IMG/VR virus record: IMGVR_UViG_3300036393_000024
Location: 1-61,278 of that record
DNA length: 61,278 bases
Strand: one strand, 5' to 3'
Source: a virus
In this document: positions 25,301 through 33,715 of the stretch, in pieces
Numbering within the stretch: position 1 is the stretch's first letter
Layout of the letters: each line of letters starts with the position of its first letter
Notes under the pieces: generated by a model
Told to the model about the DNA's origin: nothing
Database searches by the model: none
The model's input: only the letters and a program-made list of their open reading frames with translations
Made by a program: the position numbers and the translations under genes

Positions 25301-25857
25301 AGCAGGCCGTGGACGCGCTCAAGCAGGTCGGCGAGCGGATGAAGACGGCCATCCCGGCCAACATCCTGGAGCCGGTGGGTCGGCAGATCAGCGCCGGTCT
25401 CGCCAAGGGCATCGCCGCCGGCGGCTCGGCGGTCACCGCCGCCGCTGTGAAGGTCGTTCAGGACGCGGCGGCCGCCGCGAACTCCGCCGCGCAGATCAAC
25501 TCCCCGTCCCGGGTATGGATGCTGATCGGCCGGTTCCTGACCAAGGGCCTCGCGCTGGGGATCACCTCCGAGACCGACGTGGTGGTGCGTGCGGTCGAAG
25601 CCATGATGGGCACCGCCGCCGCGTCGGTCCCCCAGCTGAGCGCCGCGCTGGACGAGGCGCTGTCGGCGAACGACTTCACCGCCGGCCTGCATCAGAAGGT
25701 GGCCGTGTCCGGGGGGCCGGACGTCGCGGGCACGGTGGCGTCGGCCGGGGACATCTACAACTTCACCACGGTCCCGGATGCGACCGCGCGCCAGCTCGCC
25801 GACGAGGTGTCGTTCCGCCGGCGCACCGCGAGGCGAGGTGTCCATGCCGGTCGCTGA
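22312..25857 (+). CDS. Tape measure protein
   Basis: 1181 residues; GTG 22312. It opens with TVGSVSVRVLPDTSRFKRELEAEL, typical of actinophage tape measures, then long coiled coils (about 30-240), a hydrophobic stretch (about 290-345, AAIGLVAAPLAAAALG), and an Ala/Thr/Gly-rich C-terminal half with repeats. It sets tail length and can cross the host membrane during injection. By the usual 1.5 A per residue rule the tail would be roughly 175 nm. Confidence 0.95.
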   Translation: MPGDKTVGSVSVRVLPDTSRFKRELEAELAKIGDVTVKVDLDLDRRTFDAQLEKLRATDITIKADVDVDQDQVGKALAGKKVTVPTEADVDQFIKDIEKHVRDSAGVKIPPIKIPPVKDPIKVPVEIDFDKLSADARIKEALAKKAGLRVVKVNADIAEAQAKLAVLDGEFRRLNARPRSVTVAADVASAAAKIADLKLRLATLRDARVKIDADASSALRAAAEASAALAAIPNRKKIKLEVDGDPFKRMLRGIASDVGSAVGGAFSSAGQAVSGLGRSLGDVASTAGPLVLTVAKIGVAGFAVAEAGAAITVAWGAASTAIAAVPAAIGLVAAPLAAAALGMDGIKRAAKTIAPQFNKLKSAVSNAFEKGLTPVLKTIGNELFPKLAVGLSGTATALSKLATGLGDFVTRGAGLGLLSTAIGNINAAIGRVNLVPLVEGFLRLTGNNAALQALVTTINGVGTALNSISLNADLDGAFQALGETLRSLTAGFAGLVNNGITVFKNAAPGVKKALDGISDFFGKFDYERLGKAAGNAIGGIGDALKKIPQGTVDGITSAFERLGTTLSGPEIQNGLAALARLIPPAVDAINSLAKALAARAVEVDNFADFLNDPVDFFSATGKHAAKEKAQFKNYMDGLAQGIADGRPGVVAEAEKLGPELSAKVQVAAQNIQSNRIPAAFKEGITPLGGIVRGAFGEVPAVTSNELGKIPGITRSAVGKTVGLFGTGLGQLSPQLQAELGILPGQAQTSLAPLAPAAGQSVAAMTAAVDASIPGLGTAFATGFTNLGPLVDTAFQALTTTNIATGLQGMATAITTGFPALIGTAFTTGFVAAVFPAVDQAFAGLGVSVTMGMVNLGTAITAAIPVLGTAFTAGFVAAVYPAVDQAFAGLGVTVTMGMVNLGLAVTAGMTSISTAFTTGFVGIQASITTALTGIAASIVGTMTGVTTAVTAGMSQANAAIQAGTSQMSATLAAAGQGLVTNIRSTMDQFVAAVRTGGQQAVDALKQVGERMKTAIPANILEPVGRQISAGLAKGIAAGGSAVTAAAVKVVQDAAAAANSAAQINSPSRVWMLIGRFLTKGLALGITSETDVVVRAVEAMMGTAAASVPQLSAALDEALSANDFTAGLHQKVAVSGGPDVAGTVASAGDIYNFTTVPDATARQLADEVSFRRRTARRGVHAGR
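24778..25047 (+). repeat. Tandem 135-bp repeat in the tape measure gene
   Basis: Two successive 45-codon units encode FTTGFVAAVFPAVDQAFAGL and FTAGFVAAVYPAVDQAFAGL, each followed by VTMGMVNLG. They are similar at DNA level with scattered changes. Such units alter tail length by duplication or loss. Confidence 0.8.
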
Positions 25858-26752
25858 GCTCACCCGCGAGCTGTCTTACGAGCTGCTCTCCGGCTCGGAC
25901 TCGTTCGTGTTCGGCGAGGGCACCGGGTTCATCGTCGAGGACCTGGAGTTCACCCCCGGCGAGCTGCGCCGCACTCGCACCCCGGAGCCGCGCGGTGACG
26001 GGGACCGGCATGGCCGGGACACCTTCGGCGGCAATCTGCTGACCTTCAAGCTGGTCGTCGACCAGTCCCCGTACCCGTTCGACGTGCCCGGCCCGCTGCT
26101 CGGGCAGGACCAGTTCTCCTCGGCCTGGCGGGCCAACAGCGTGCGCTCGCAACCGGGCGGGGTGTCGGTGCTGCGGATGCGCCGGGGCGGGCGGGTCCGG
26201 CGGGCGTACGGCCGTCCTGGGCGGTGGAAACCGGACCCTGAGCGTGACCGCTACGGCTGGGTGGGGATCACCGCTGAGTTCGAGTGCCGCGACGACCTGT
26301 TCTACTCCGACGCCGAGCGCATCAACTCGGTGTCGATCGTCCCCCCGGACGCCGGCGGCTACATGTTCCCGTTCACCTGGCCCTGGGGGTCGGTGGGCGT
26401 GTCCTACGCCCCCGGCGTGATCACCGTAGGCGGCAACGAGCCGGCCTGGATGTGCTTCCTGATCCGAGGCCCGATCACCCGCCCGACCATCGACGTGGTC
26501 GGCGAGTGGGCTGCGACCCTGGACCTTTCCCTGGCCGCCGGCGAGTGGGTGTCCGTCGACTCCCGGCCGTGGTCGCGCGCCGTGCGCAACTCCGGCGGCG
26601 CCTACATCTCCGGCTCGCTCACCCCGGGCAGCCCGGCGCTGAGCGAGCTCCGGCTCAAGCCAGGGCGCCACGAGGTGGTCCTGCGGGGCACCGATGGGAC
26701 GGGGACGGCGTCGATGAGTACCGCCTGGCGCGACAGCTGGTCCTCGTACTGA
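25844..26752 (+). CDS. Minor tail protein (distal tail-like)
   Basis: 302 residues; ATG 25844 inside the tape measure end. Contains FGEGTGFIVEDLEFTPGELR, SPYPFDVPGPLLGQDQF, and two beta-rich parts near DRYGWVGITAEFECRDDLFY and LKPGRHEVVLRG. First gene after the tape measure, so it is probably the distal tail protein or a baseplate hub component. Confidence 0.8.
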   Translation: MPVAELTRELSYELLSGSDSFVFGEGTGFIVEDLEFTPGELRRTRTPEPRGDGDRHGRDTFGGNLLTFKLVVDQSPYPFDVPGPLLGQDQFSSAWRANSVRSQPGGVSVLRMRRGGRVRRAYGRPGRWKPDPERDRYGWVGITAEFECRDDLFYSDAERINSVSIVPPDAGGYMFPFTWPWGSVGVSYAPGVITVGGNEPAWMCFLIRGPITRPTIDVVGEWAATLDLSLAAGEWVSVDSRPWSRAVRNSGGAYISGSLTPGSPALSELRLKPGRHEVVLRGTDGTGTASMSTAWRDSWSSY

Positions 26753-26961
26753 TGGACGTCGATTTCGCCGCCCTGGAGCGCGAGCACTGCGAACCGTGCG
26801 AGGGCTGCGGCACGTCGCTCATGAAGCGAGGCTCCTGGCTCTCCTGGCTCAACCACGAAGGCCCTGGGCAGCCGGAGACCTGGGCAGTGCCGGACGGCGA
26901 CTCCATGAAGTTCGTGGAGCACACGCACCAGCGGTGCGCTCAAGCTCGTAAGGAGACCTGA
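26752..26961 (+). CDS. Small Cys-rich protein in the tail operon
   Basis: 69 residues; TGATG overlap. It has HCEPCEGCGTSLMKRGSWL and a C-terminal HTHQRCAQ, giving a likely zinc-binding set of Cys and His. Not recognised. Overlaps with both neighbours show co-translation with tail proteins. Confidence 0.6.
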   Translation: MDVDFAALEREHCEPCEGCGTSLMKRGSWLSWLNHEGPGQPETWAVPDGDSMKFVEHTHQRCAQARKET

Positions 26962-27962
26962 TGCCCGAGGCTGGCCAGTACGTCCCCTGGGGGATCGGCG
27001 GCGGGGCCGTGCAGTCCGCCCGGCTGGGTCGGCTGCTGGCCTTCCACGCCATCAACGGGCTGGAGGGCGTCACCGCGTCCACCGACCTGGCGGTGCAGTC
27101 CCTCGTCGTCGCCGGCACGTCGATCCGGGTGTCTCCCGGCTCGTGTGGGGTCATCGCGCGGCACTTGAGCGCCTACCAGGAGGCGTATCTGGACTCGCTC
27201 CAGACTGAGGTCGTGAAGGCGATCAACCCGACCGACGGCTCCGGCGGGCGCTCGGACCTGGTGATCTACCGGGTGGAGAACCCGCACATCTCCGGCGAGC
27301 CGTGGTCCATGCCTGAGGACGTCGCCAACGGCCCGTACGGGTTCGTGCGGGTCATCGAGAACGTGCCGAACACGACGGTCGCGGTGACCCCGGTGAACGC
27401 CGGATGGTCGGCGATCCCGCTGGCCCGGATCGACCTGCCCGCCAACACCGGCACCATCACCCAGGCGATGGTCAAGGATCTCCGCAAGGTGATCGGCACC
27501 GGAGGCAACGCGGGCGGCCAGACCCCGGGCACCACCGTGCCTGGCGGCGGGGACGGCGACGTGCTGTCGACGCAGACCGCCTACTTCCCGTGGCCGGGGA
27601 CCGCGACCCAGATGGTCGACGTGCCGGCCGCCGCCACGGTGTTCGACCTGGACTGCACGATCGCCAACGTCCAGGTGCTCGACGGCGACAAGGACGGCTA
27701 CGTCCGGGCGGTGTTCAACAGTTTCCCGCTGCCGGAGAAGGGCTTCACGATCGCCTGGCCGGGCGCCACCACCAACGGGACGATCGTCCTGCATTACAAC
27801 GACATCCCGGTCCCGGCCGAGTTCCGCGGCAAGAAGGTCCCGATCCGTCTGGAGGCGCGCTCGTTGACCGCGCTCGGGGCGGGGAAGCTCGTCGCCAAGA
27901 CGACGACCTCGATCACGTTCAAGTTCGAGTTCCAGCAGGCCGCGGACCTGCCGGCGGCCTAG
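26961..27962 (+). CDS. Minor tail protein
   Basis: 333 residues; overlaps the previous stop by one base. N-terminal domain with GVTASTDLAVQSLVVAGTSI and CGVIARHLSAYQEAY, then RSDLVIYRVENPH; C-terminal beta domain after a Gly/Thr linker (about 185-200) with VFDLDCTIANVQVLDGDKDG. The N-terminal part matches a common actinophage baseplate protein type. Confidence 0.8.
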   Translation: MPEAGQYVPWGIGGGAVQSARLGRLLAFHAINGLEGVTASTDLAVQSLVVAGTSIRVSPGSCGVIARHLSAYQEAYLDSLQTEVVKAINPTDGSGGRSDLVIYRVENPHISGEPWSMPEDVANGPYGFVRVIENVPNTTVAVTPVNAGWSAIPLARIDLPANTGTITQAMVKDLRKVIGTGGNAGGQTPGTTVPGGGDGDVLSTQTAYFPWPGTATQMVDVPAAATVFDLDCTIANVQVLDGDKDGYVRAVFNSFPLPEKGFTIAWPGATTNGTIVLHYNDIPVPAEFRGKKVPIRLEARSLTALGAGKLVAKTTTSITFKFEFQQAADLPAA

Positions 27963-28228
27963 ATCGACGTGCGAGCCGCCTTGGACCGCACGTGTTCGCA
28001 GCTCTCACACGGACAGGATCGGAAGTCGTGGTCCTCGGAGTCGCCCAGTGAGTGCCCCGCCGGGCGCATCTCGGTTCCGTGGACCGGGCACGGCCGTCGC
28101 AATGGCATCCGCAGGCCGGTGAAGTCGGTGTAGCACTCGCACACTCCCTCGACCGGCGGCCGGTCCGTGCGCTCGGTGTACGCGCCCAGCCGAGCGCTCA
28201 CGTGCTGCTCGATCTCCACCTCATTCAT
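27959..28228 (-). CDS. Cys-rich hypothetical protein (moron)
   Basis: 89 residues from ATG 28228 (ATG 28261 is possible but crowds the next gene). It carries VCECYTDF, PCPVHGTEM and CPCESCEHV, so up to two zinc sites. On the opposite strand in the tail operon; its stop overlaps the end of the upstream tail gene. Small actinobacterial proteins of this look are cargo of unknown role. Confidence 0.6.
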   Translation of the reverse strand: MNEVEIEQHVSARLGAYTERTDRPPVEGVCECYTDFTGLRMPLRRPCPVHGTEMRPAGHSLGDSEDHDFRSCPCESCEHVRSKAARTSI

Positions 28229-28263
28229 CTCGCCATTCTCGCAGCTCGGAGGTCTCTTCACCC

Positions 28264-28629
28264 ATGGCCGCTACCACCTACGGGATGCTCGCGCGTGACG
28301 CGGTTGCGGCCGCTCTCGGCGCCGGCGCCGGCGCGAACTGGATCTCGCTGCACAACGGAGATCCGGGCGCGACCGGGGCCAACGAGGTCACCTCGATCCC
28401 GCGCAAGCAGACCACCTTCGCCGCACCGGTCGACGGCGAGGCTCTGGGCTCCATGGTGGCCATGGACGTGGGCCCGAACACCGACTTCACCCACTACGGG
28501 CGCTGGACGGCGAGCACGGGCGGCACGTTCCACTCCGGCACGGTTCTGCCGGGCTCTGGTGAGCACTACAGCGCGGCCGGCCAGTACTTCGTGACGCCGA
28601 AGACCGCCCAGGGCGCGACCGCGGCCTGA
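28264..28629 (+). CDS. Minor tail protein (small beta-rich)
   Basis: 121 residues; ATG with CGGAGG upstream. ANWISLHNGDPGATGANEVTS is the signature of a small phage tail-fibre-type protein common in actinophages, followed by FTHYGRWTASTGGTFHSG and a beta-rich end. It probably forms part of the tail tip. Confidence 0.78.
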   Translation: MAATTYGMLARDAVAAALGAGAGANWISLHNGDPGATGANEVTSIPRKQTTFAAPVDGEALGSMVAMDVGPNTDFTHYGRWTASTGGTFHSGTVLPGSGEHYSAAGQYFVTPKTAQGATAA

Positions 28630-28632
28630 CCC

Positions 28633-31600
28633 GTGGCCGTCAAGCTCTACCTCACCTCGGCCGCCGCTGGGTTCACCCCGGCGACGATCCGGGGTGCCTG
28701 GTCGGATGCCGCGCTGACCGGCGCGTCGGCGCTGTCGCGGACGAAGGCGGGCGCGGCCGCGACAGCGAACCGATCGGAGACCTCCACCATCTCGACGTAC
28801 TCGGTGCTGCTGCGCCGGTTCGTCTCTACGCCGATCAACAACCCGGCCACGCTGGACGGCATCGCCTCGATGGTGCTCGGCGTCGCCGAGTCCGACCCGC
28901 AGGCGAACATGGTCACCCGCCTGCACCTGTACGTGACCGTCGGCTCGACCGACGTGGTGCGGGGCTCCTTGACCCCGTCGCAGCTGGTCGGTTCGGCCGA
29001 GTGGCCGTTCCCGGTCTTCGGCTCGTCGGTGTCGGTCGGCCAGGGGCTCACCATTCCGTCGCTCAACCCGGTGGACGCCCAGGTCGGCGACCGGGTAGTG
29101 CTCGAGGTCGGGTTCCGGGCGGTCAACACCGCCGTCAACCCGTACCTCGGTCAGATCAACTACGGGGCCACCGGGGCGGACCTGTCCGACGGCTCGACGG
29201 CGGTGGACAAGCAGCCAGGCTGGATCGAGTTCGCCGGCGCCGGGTTCACCTCGGCGTTCGGACCCACGACGCGCTCAGCCGGTGTCGTCACCCAGAACGG
29301 CTCACCGACCCAGAGCGCGACCGGGATGAAGGTCCGGGGCGCGACGGTCACCCAGAACGGCTCACCGACCCAAGGCGTGGCACTGGCGGGCAAGGGCGCG
29401 GAGGTCACCCAGGAGGGCTCACCCGAGGCCTCCGCGACCGTGTCGCGGACCAGTGACGCCGGGGTGGTGACCGCTGAGGCGTACCCGACTATGGAGGTGG
29501 AGGTCTCCCGGACCTCGGACGCCGGCGTGGTCACCCAGAACGGCTCGCCGACGATGACCGCGTACGCCCACGTCGAGGGCGACATCGACGCGCCCGCCAG
29601 TGGGCCGGACCTGATCCCGATCAACTCTCGGCCGCGCCAGTCCCACGCCCTGCGATTCATCGCCCAGGACATCCGCCCCGGTCGCTGGCTGGACTGGGAC
29701 CTGCCGCTGGTCGACCCCGAGATCACCTGGACCCTGTCCGGGCCCACCGTGATCCGGGCGAGGCTGAAGCCGGAGTACCGCCCGCTGGCCGAGCTGGGCA
29801 TCGACGGGTGGGCGACCTGGATCCACGTCGAGGACGACGGCGAGATCATCGCCTCCGGCATCCTGCAACCGAACGGTCCGGACGACGACAGCTACATCGT
29901 CGAAGCGATCGGCGTCTCGGGCTACGCACAGAAGATGCCCTACCTCGGTGAGGACTCGTTCATCGAGGTCGACACCTGCGTGGTGCTGCGCAAGATCTGG
30001 GACCACCTGCAGTCCTACCCGGACGCCAAGCTGGGTGTGCAGATCACCGGCTCGACCTCCTGCGGCACTCTGCTGGGCTCCCCGGCCCAGGCGGCGGTCG
30101 ACCCGGCCACTGGTGAGGTTCAGACCAGCACGAGCTCGACCGGCGGGACCGACACCGGCGGCGGCTCGGGCGTGCGGCCGGCGTGGGGTGTCCCTGCCGG
30201 GATGAAGGGTCTGATCGACCAGGACCCGTCCGACCACCAGGTCCCCTGGAAGATCCCGAGCGGCGCCGACCACGTCGACATCTACTTCTACGCGCCCGCT
30301 TCCAACGGGGTGACCTCCGAGTGGCTGGGCTACATCAAGAAGGGCGCGGCGCTGTGGAACCAGTCGCCGCCGCTGAACTGCATCGTGACCCAGTCGGCCG
30401 TGCCGGCCGGCAAGAACAAGGTCACCATGAAGATCAACGATGGTGGCGGGGACGACGGCAACTTCGACGCCGTCGAGAAGGGCGGCTACACCACCGGCGG
30501 CGAGATCCAGATCCTCAAGACGCTCAAGGGCGGCTCCGGCGGCGGCGAGCGGCAGAACGTCACCACGCACGAGATGGGCCACGCGGTCGGGCTGGCCCAC
30601 CGCAAGCAGTCGCGCGTGCTGATGAACGGCGACACCTACTCCGACGTGTTCATCCCGGACGCCACCGACCGCAAGAACCTGCTCTACATGTACGGCAAGC
30701 AGCTGCCCGGCGGCCACACCAACGGCGGTAGCCCGACCTCCTCGAGCAGCACGACGAGCACCTCGGCCACGGTGACCTCGACGACCACCGACCCCACGAC
30801 CGGCGTGCAGACCGTCACCTACTCCGACGGCTCGACGAAGACCCTGACCCCGAAGGTCGACGAGGCCAAGCCCTACGTGCTGGCCTGGTACGACGACCGG
30901 GACTGCGGGCAGGAGTTCGACAACCTGGCCAAGGCCGCCGGCGTCGACTACGTCGAGCGGGTCGGCTGGGACCCGACCAGGACGTTCGTCAACCACGCCA
31001 TCGAGCTGAACTACCCCCGGGCCGGCCGCAAGCGCCTGGACCTGCGCTGCGCGCTGGACGAGAACCTGCTCGACACCTTCCCACTCCCGGAGACCACCGC
31101 CCAGTTCGCCTCGCAGATCCTCGTGCGCGGCGCGGGCAAGGGCCGGGCGGCCATCCGCGGCTACGCCGGCTCCCCGGACCCGAAGCGCGTGCGCCGGGTG
31201 GCCACCGTGTCCGACCAGACCATCTCCGACACCGCCACCGCGAACTCCACCGCCGAAGAGGAGCGACTGCGGCGCCTCGCCGCGGTCAGCATCGGCGAGA
31301 TCACCCTGGACGCCGACCACCCGGACATGCCGCTGGGCTCCTACTCCGCCGGCGACGACGTCCTGATCACCGCGACCCTGGACTACGTCGGCCGGGTCGA
31401 GCTGTGGCACCGGATCATCGAGTACACCTGGCACCCGGACGCCGGCCAGGTCGTCGCCCAGGTGCGCCGCTCCGAGCAGTTCGCCTACGGCCGCCGACCC
31501 ACCGCGCGCGCCTCGGGCTACGCCGGCGCGGTCGCCCCGGACAAGTTCGTCATGGCGTTCGGCTCCAGCCTCGACGGCGGCGACTCGGCCGTCTTCAAGA

Positions 31601-33213
31601 CGATCGCCGAACAGACCCCCGACTACCTGGCCCTGCTCGGAGACCTCTGGCACGACGACGGCGGCTCCGGCCACCTGGAGCACTGGCAGAAGGCTCTGAA
31701 CGCCCCCAACCTCGGCGCGCTCGTCCAGAAGCTCCCGAACCCAGTCCTGCTCGGCCTGTCCGCGCACGAGGGCTTCGCCCCGAACGCCACCGCCGGGCCG
31801 GCGTTCGACCGCGCCAACATCGACTACCGCCGGCTGTACCCGGGCCTGAAGCTGCTGGCCGAGAAGGGCATCTACCGGCGCATCGACCGGGGCCGGGTGC
31901 GGATCATCCAGCTGGACTGCCGGACGTTCAAGTCCCCGAACGACGCCCCGGACGACCCGCTCAAGACGATGCTCGGGCTGCAGCAGAAGGCGTGGTTCAA
32001 GGCCATGCTCGGGAGTCCCTGCTACCCGGTCATCATCGTCATCGGCGACATGCCGTGGAACTCCCCGAAGGTCGATCGCGCGGACTCCTGGGCCGGCTAC
32101 ACCACCGAGCGCACCGAGCTGGCCGCCGCCTACCAGGCCTCACCCGCCAAGATCATCGTTCAGCTCGAGGGCGGCGCCCACTCGCTGGCGAAGGCGACGA
32201 ACGCCGGCGGCATCGACCGGGTCTGGCGCGCCGCCCCGTTCCGGGGCAACACCGACGTCCCGGGCAAGGGCGACGGGTACGCCGAGAACTTCCCGTCGAT
32301 CGCGGCCGCCGGCCCGGTCGCCGAGCAGTTCGGGCTGGTCACCGTCACCGACACCAGCCAGAAGATCACCGTCGAGTTCAAGGGCTACTCCGGCGGCCAG
32401 GTCAAGATGACCGACAGCATCGCCATCGACGCCCCCTCCGGCACGCCGATCGCCACCGCGCCCGCCACCGGCGGAACCGGCTCGACCGGTGGCACCGCGG
32501 CCACGGCGGGCAACCCGTCCCAGCTGCTCAAGATCGGCAAGCAGACCGGCTGGAGCAAGTTCAACCTCGGTGTCGGCTACTCGGGCAGCTCGCACAAGGA
32601 CTCGGACCTGACTGCGATCCAGAACGGCCTGGTCATCCCCGGCTACTTCGAGATGACCGCCGACAAGCAGCGGGTCAAGATGTCCAGCCACCTCGACGGC
32701 GGCCGCACCAGCTCCAACACGAAGTACCCGCGTACCGAGTTCCGCGAGCTCGGCCTCGACGGCAGCTCGAAGGCCTCGTGGAACGCGGGCTCCGGCACGC
32801 ACCGGCTGTTCTGCCGGGGCCGGGTCACCCGGATGCCCCCGAACAAGCCGCAGCTGTGCCTGGCCCAGACCCACGACGCCGACGACGACACCGGGATGAT
32901 CTACGTCAACTCGAAGACGCAGGTCATCGTCAAGCACCGGGGCGAGAACATCGGCACGCTGACCAACGACTTCAAGTTCGGGGTCGACTACGACTACGGC
33001 TTCGAGCTGGTCAACGGCCAGATGAAGTACTTCTGGGGCAACTTCACCACCCCCCGGTTCACCCGCTCAGTCTCCGGGTCGGGCTGGTACTTCAAGGCCG
33101 GCGCCTACGGCCAGTCGAACAGCTCGACCGACAAGACCAGCGACGGACCCTTCATCGTCGAGATGAGCCGGTGCATGGCCTGGCACTCCGGCTACCCGAA
33201 CCCGGTGGGCTAG
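28633..33213 (+). CDS. Giant minor tail protein with metzincin, PhoD-like and PL7 lyase domains
   Basis: 1526 residues; GTG 28633. Order: beta-rich N terminus (1-215); VTQNGSPT repeats (217-307); a Gp37-like (ReqiPepy6 type) tail domain starting at about 325 (PRQSHALRFIAQDIRPGRW). A metzincin domain (about 505-700, HEMGHAVGLAH at 646-656) interrupts that tail domain, which resumes near 750 (VLAWYDDRDCGQEFDNLAKA) and runs to about 955. Then a PhoD-like phosphoesterase (about 970-1270: ALLGDLWHDDG, GLSAHEGFAPN, QLEGGAHSLA) with several usual metal ligands changed; last, a PL7 alginate-lyase-like domain (about 1295-1526: RTEFREL, AQTHD, YFKAGAYGQ). The whole should digest surface proteins and uronate polysaccharide during adsorption. 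Confidence 0.9.
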   Translation: MAVKLYLTSAAAGFTPATIRGAWSDAALTGASALSRTKAGAAATANRSETSTISTYSVLLRRFVSTPINNPATLDGIASMVLGVAESDPQANMVTRLHLYVTVGSTDVVRGSLTPSQLVGSAEWPFPVFGSSVSVGQGLTIPSLNPVDAQVGDRVVLEVGFRAVNTAVNPYLGQINYGATGADLSDGSTAVDKQPGWIEFAGAGFTSAFGPTTRSAGVVTQNGSPTQSATGMKVRGATVTQNGSPTQGVALAGKGAEVTQEGSPEASATVSRTSDAGVVTAEAYPTMEVEVSRTSDAGVVTQNGSPTMTAYAHVEGDIDAPASGPDLIPINSRPRQSHALRFIAQDIRPGRWLDWDLPLVDPEITWTLSGPTVIRARLKPEYRPLAELGIDGWATWIHVEDDGEIIASGILQPNGPDDDSYIVEAIGVSGYAQKMPYLGEDSFIEVDTCVVLRKIWDHLQSYPDAKLGVQITGSTSCGTLLGSPAQAAVDPATGEVQTSTSSTGGTDTGGGSGVRPAWGVPAGMKGLIDQDPSDHQVPWKIPSGADHVDIYFYAPASNGVTSEWLGYIKKGAALWNQSPPLNCIVTQSAVPAGKNKVTMKINDGGGDDGNFDAVEKGGYTTGGEIQILKTLKGGSGGGERQNVTTHEMGHAVGLAHRKQSRVLMNGDTYSDVFIPDATDRKNLLYMYGKQLPGGHTNGGSPTSSSSTTSTSATVTSTTTDPTTGVQTVTYSDGSTKTLTPKVDEAKPYVLAWYDDRDCGQEFDNLAKAAGVDYVERVGWDPTRTFVNHAIELNYPRAGRKRLDLRCALDENLLDTFPLPETTAQFASQILVRGAGKGRAAIRGYAGSPDPKRVRRVATVSDQTISDTATANSTAEEERLRRLAAVSIGEITLDADHPDMPLGSYSAGDDVLITATLDYVGRVELWHRIIEYTWHPDAGQVVAQVRRSEQFAYGRRPTARASGYAGAVAPDKFVMAFGSSLDGGDSAVFKTIAEQTPDYLALLGDLWHDDGGSGHLEHWQKALNAPNLGALVQKLPNPVLLGLSAHEGFAPNATAGPAFDRANIDYRRLYPGLKLLAEKGIYRRIDRGRVRIIQLDCRTFKSPNDAPDDPLKTMLGLQQKAWFKAMLGSPCYPVIIVIGDMPWNSPKVDRADSWAGYTTERTELAAAYQASPAKIIVQLEGGAHSLAKATNAGGIDRVWRAAPFRGNTDVPGKGDGYAENFPSIAAAGPVAEQFGLVTVTDTSQKITVEFKGYSGGQVKMTDSIAIDAPSGTPIATAPATGGTGSTGGTAATAGNPSQLLKIGKQTGWSKFNLGVGYSGSSHKDSDLTAIQNGLVIPGYFEMTADKQRVKMSSHLDGGRTSSNTKYPRTEFRELGLDGSSKASWNAGSGTHRLFCRGRVTRMPPNKPQLCLAQTHDADDDTGMIYVNSKTQVIVKHRGENIGTLTNDFKFGVDYDYGFELVNGQMKYFWGNFTTPRFTRSVSGSGWYFKAGAYGQSNSSTDKTSDGPFIVEMSRCMAWHSGYPNPVG
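29287..29555 (+). repeat. VTQNGSPT-type repeats in the giant tail gene
   Basis: Four units with GTCACCCAG(A/G)A(C/G)GGCTC at about 29287, 29347, 29402 and 29528, separated by spacers of which two share RTSDAGVV. Likely a flexible or beta-solenoid stalk between the tail hub and enzyme domains. Confidence 0.8.
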
Positions 33214-33683
33214 GAAGCTGTGCGCTCGCGCTCCGCCTGCACTGGGTCGACGCCCTCGATCACCAGCGCGGCGACCTGGGCGGCCCGCTCCCGCGCGGCC
33301 TTCTCCGCTTGCTCCTTCGAGAGTCCGTAGGCGGCGACGTGCCAGCCCGCCAGTTCTCCGTTGGTCCAGTGGAGTGTGGATGCTTCCGAGATCGGGTGCA
33401 TCGGGCCGTTGTTGTCCCCGAGGTAAACCTCTGAGCTTGTCCAGGACTTGCCGATAGATCCGTCGTACTTGACCTGTACCGCAGCCCGCCAATTGTCGGC
33501 TCGGCGCAGCGACCGGTCGCCGGAGGGGTACAGCGGGAACTCCTCCACGAACCAGTGATCGCCCCCCGTGTTGAGGCGCTCGACCACCGCCACGGCGTCG
33601 GCCTTGTCCAGGAACAGGCCGTGAACGACGTAGTCCGAGTACGCGCCCGAGCTGACCGCGTAGATCGTCCGTCGTTCACTCAT
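33210..33683 (-). CDS. Hypothetical protein (moron in tail operon)
   Basis: 157 residues; ATG 33683. It begins TIYAVSSGAYSDYVVHGLFL and DKADAVAVVERLN, a pattern of a small protein family seen in phages and bacteria with unknown role, followed by WFVEEFPLYPSGD and a helical, basic end. It is leftward between two rightward tail genes and overlaps the end of the giant tail gene by four bases. Lysogenic expression is likely. Confidence 0.65.
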   Translation of the reverse strand: MSERRTIYAVSSGAYSDYVVHGLFLDKADAVAVVERLNTGGDHWFVEEFPLYPSGDRSLRRADNWRAAVQVKYDGSIGKSWTSSEVYLGDNNGPMHPISEASTLHWTNGELAGWHVAAYGLSKEQAEKAARERAAQVAALVIEGVDPVQAERERTAS

Positions 33684-33715
33684 CCACCCATCGTCCCACG
33701 GAGGTGCCCTCGCTG

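Noticed and set aside
23671-25863. 730-codon minus-strand frame opposite the tape measure
   Set aside because: GC-driven shadow frame; low-complexity Gly/Arg/His content and no ribosome-binding site.
29419-31767. 782-codon minus-strand frame opposite the giant tail gene
   Set aside because: Shadow of the tail coding sequence; no motif and Val/Gly/Arg-biased.
31404-33434. 676-codon plus-strand frame overlapping the PhoD/PL7 domains
   Set aside because: Arg/Pro/Gly-rich alternate frame of the same DNA; the tail protein frame has clear domain motifs.
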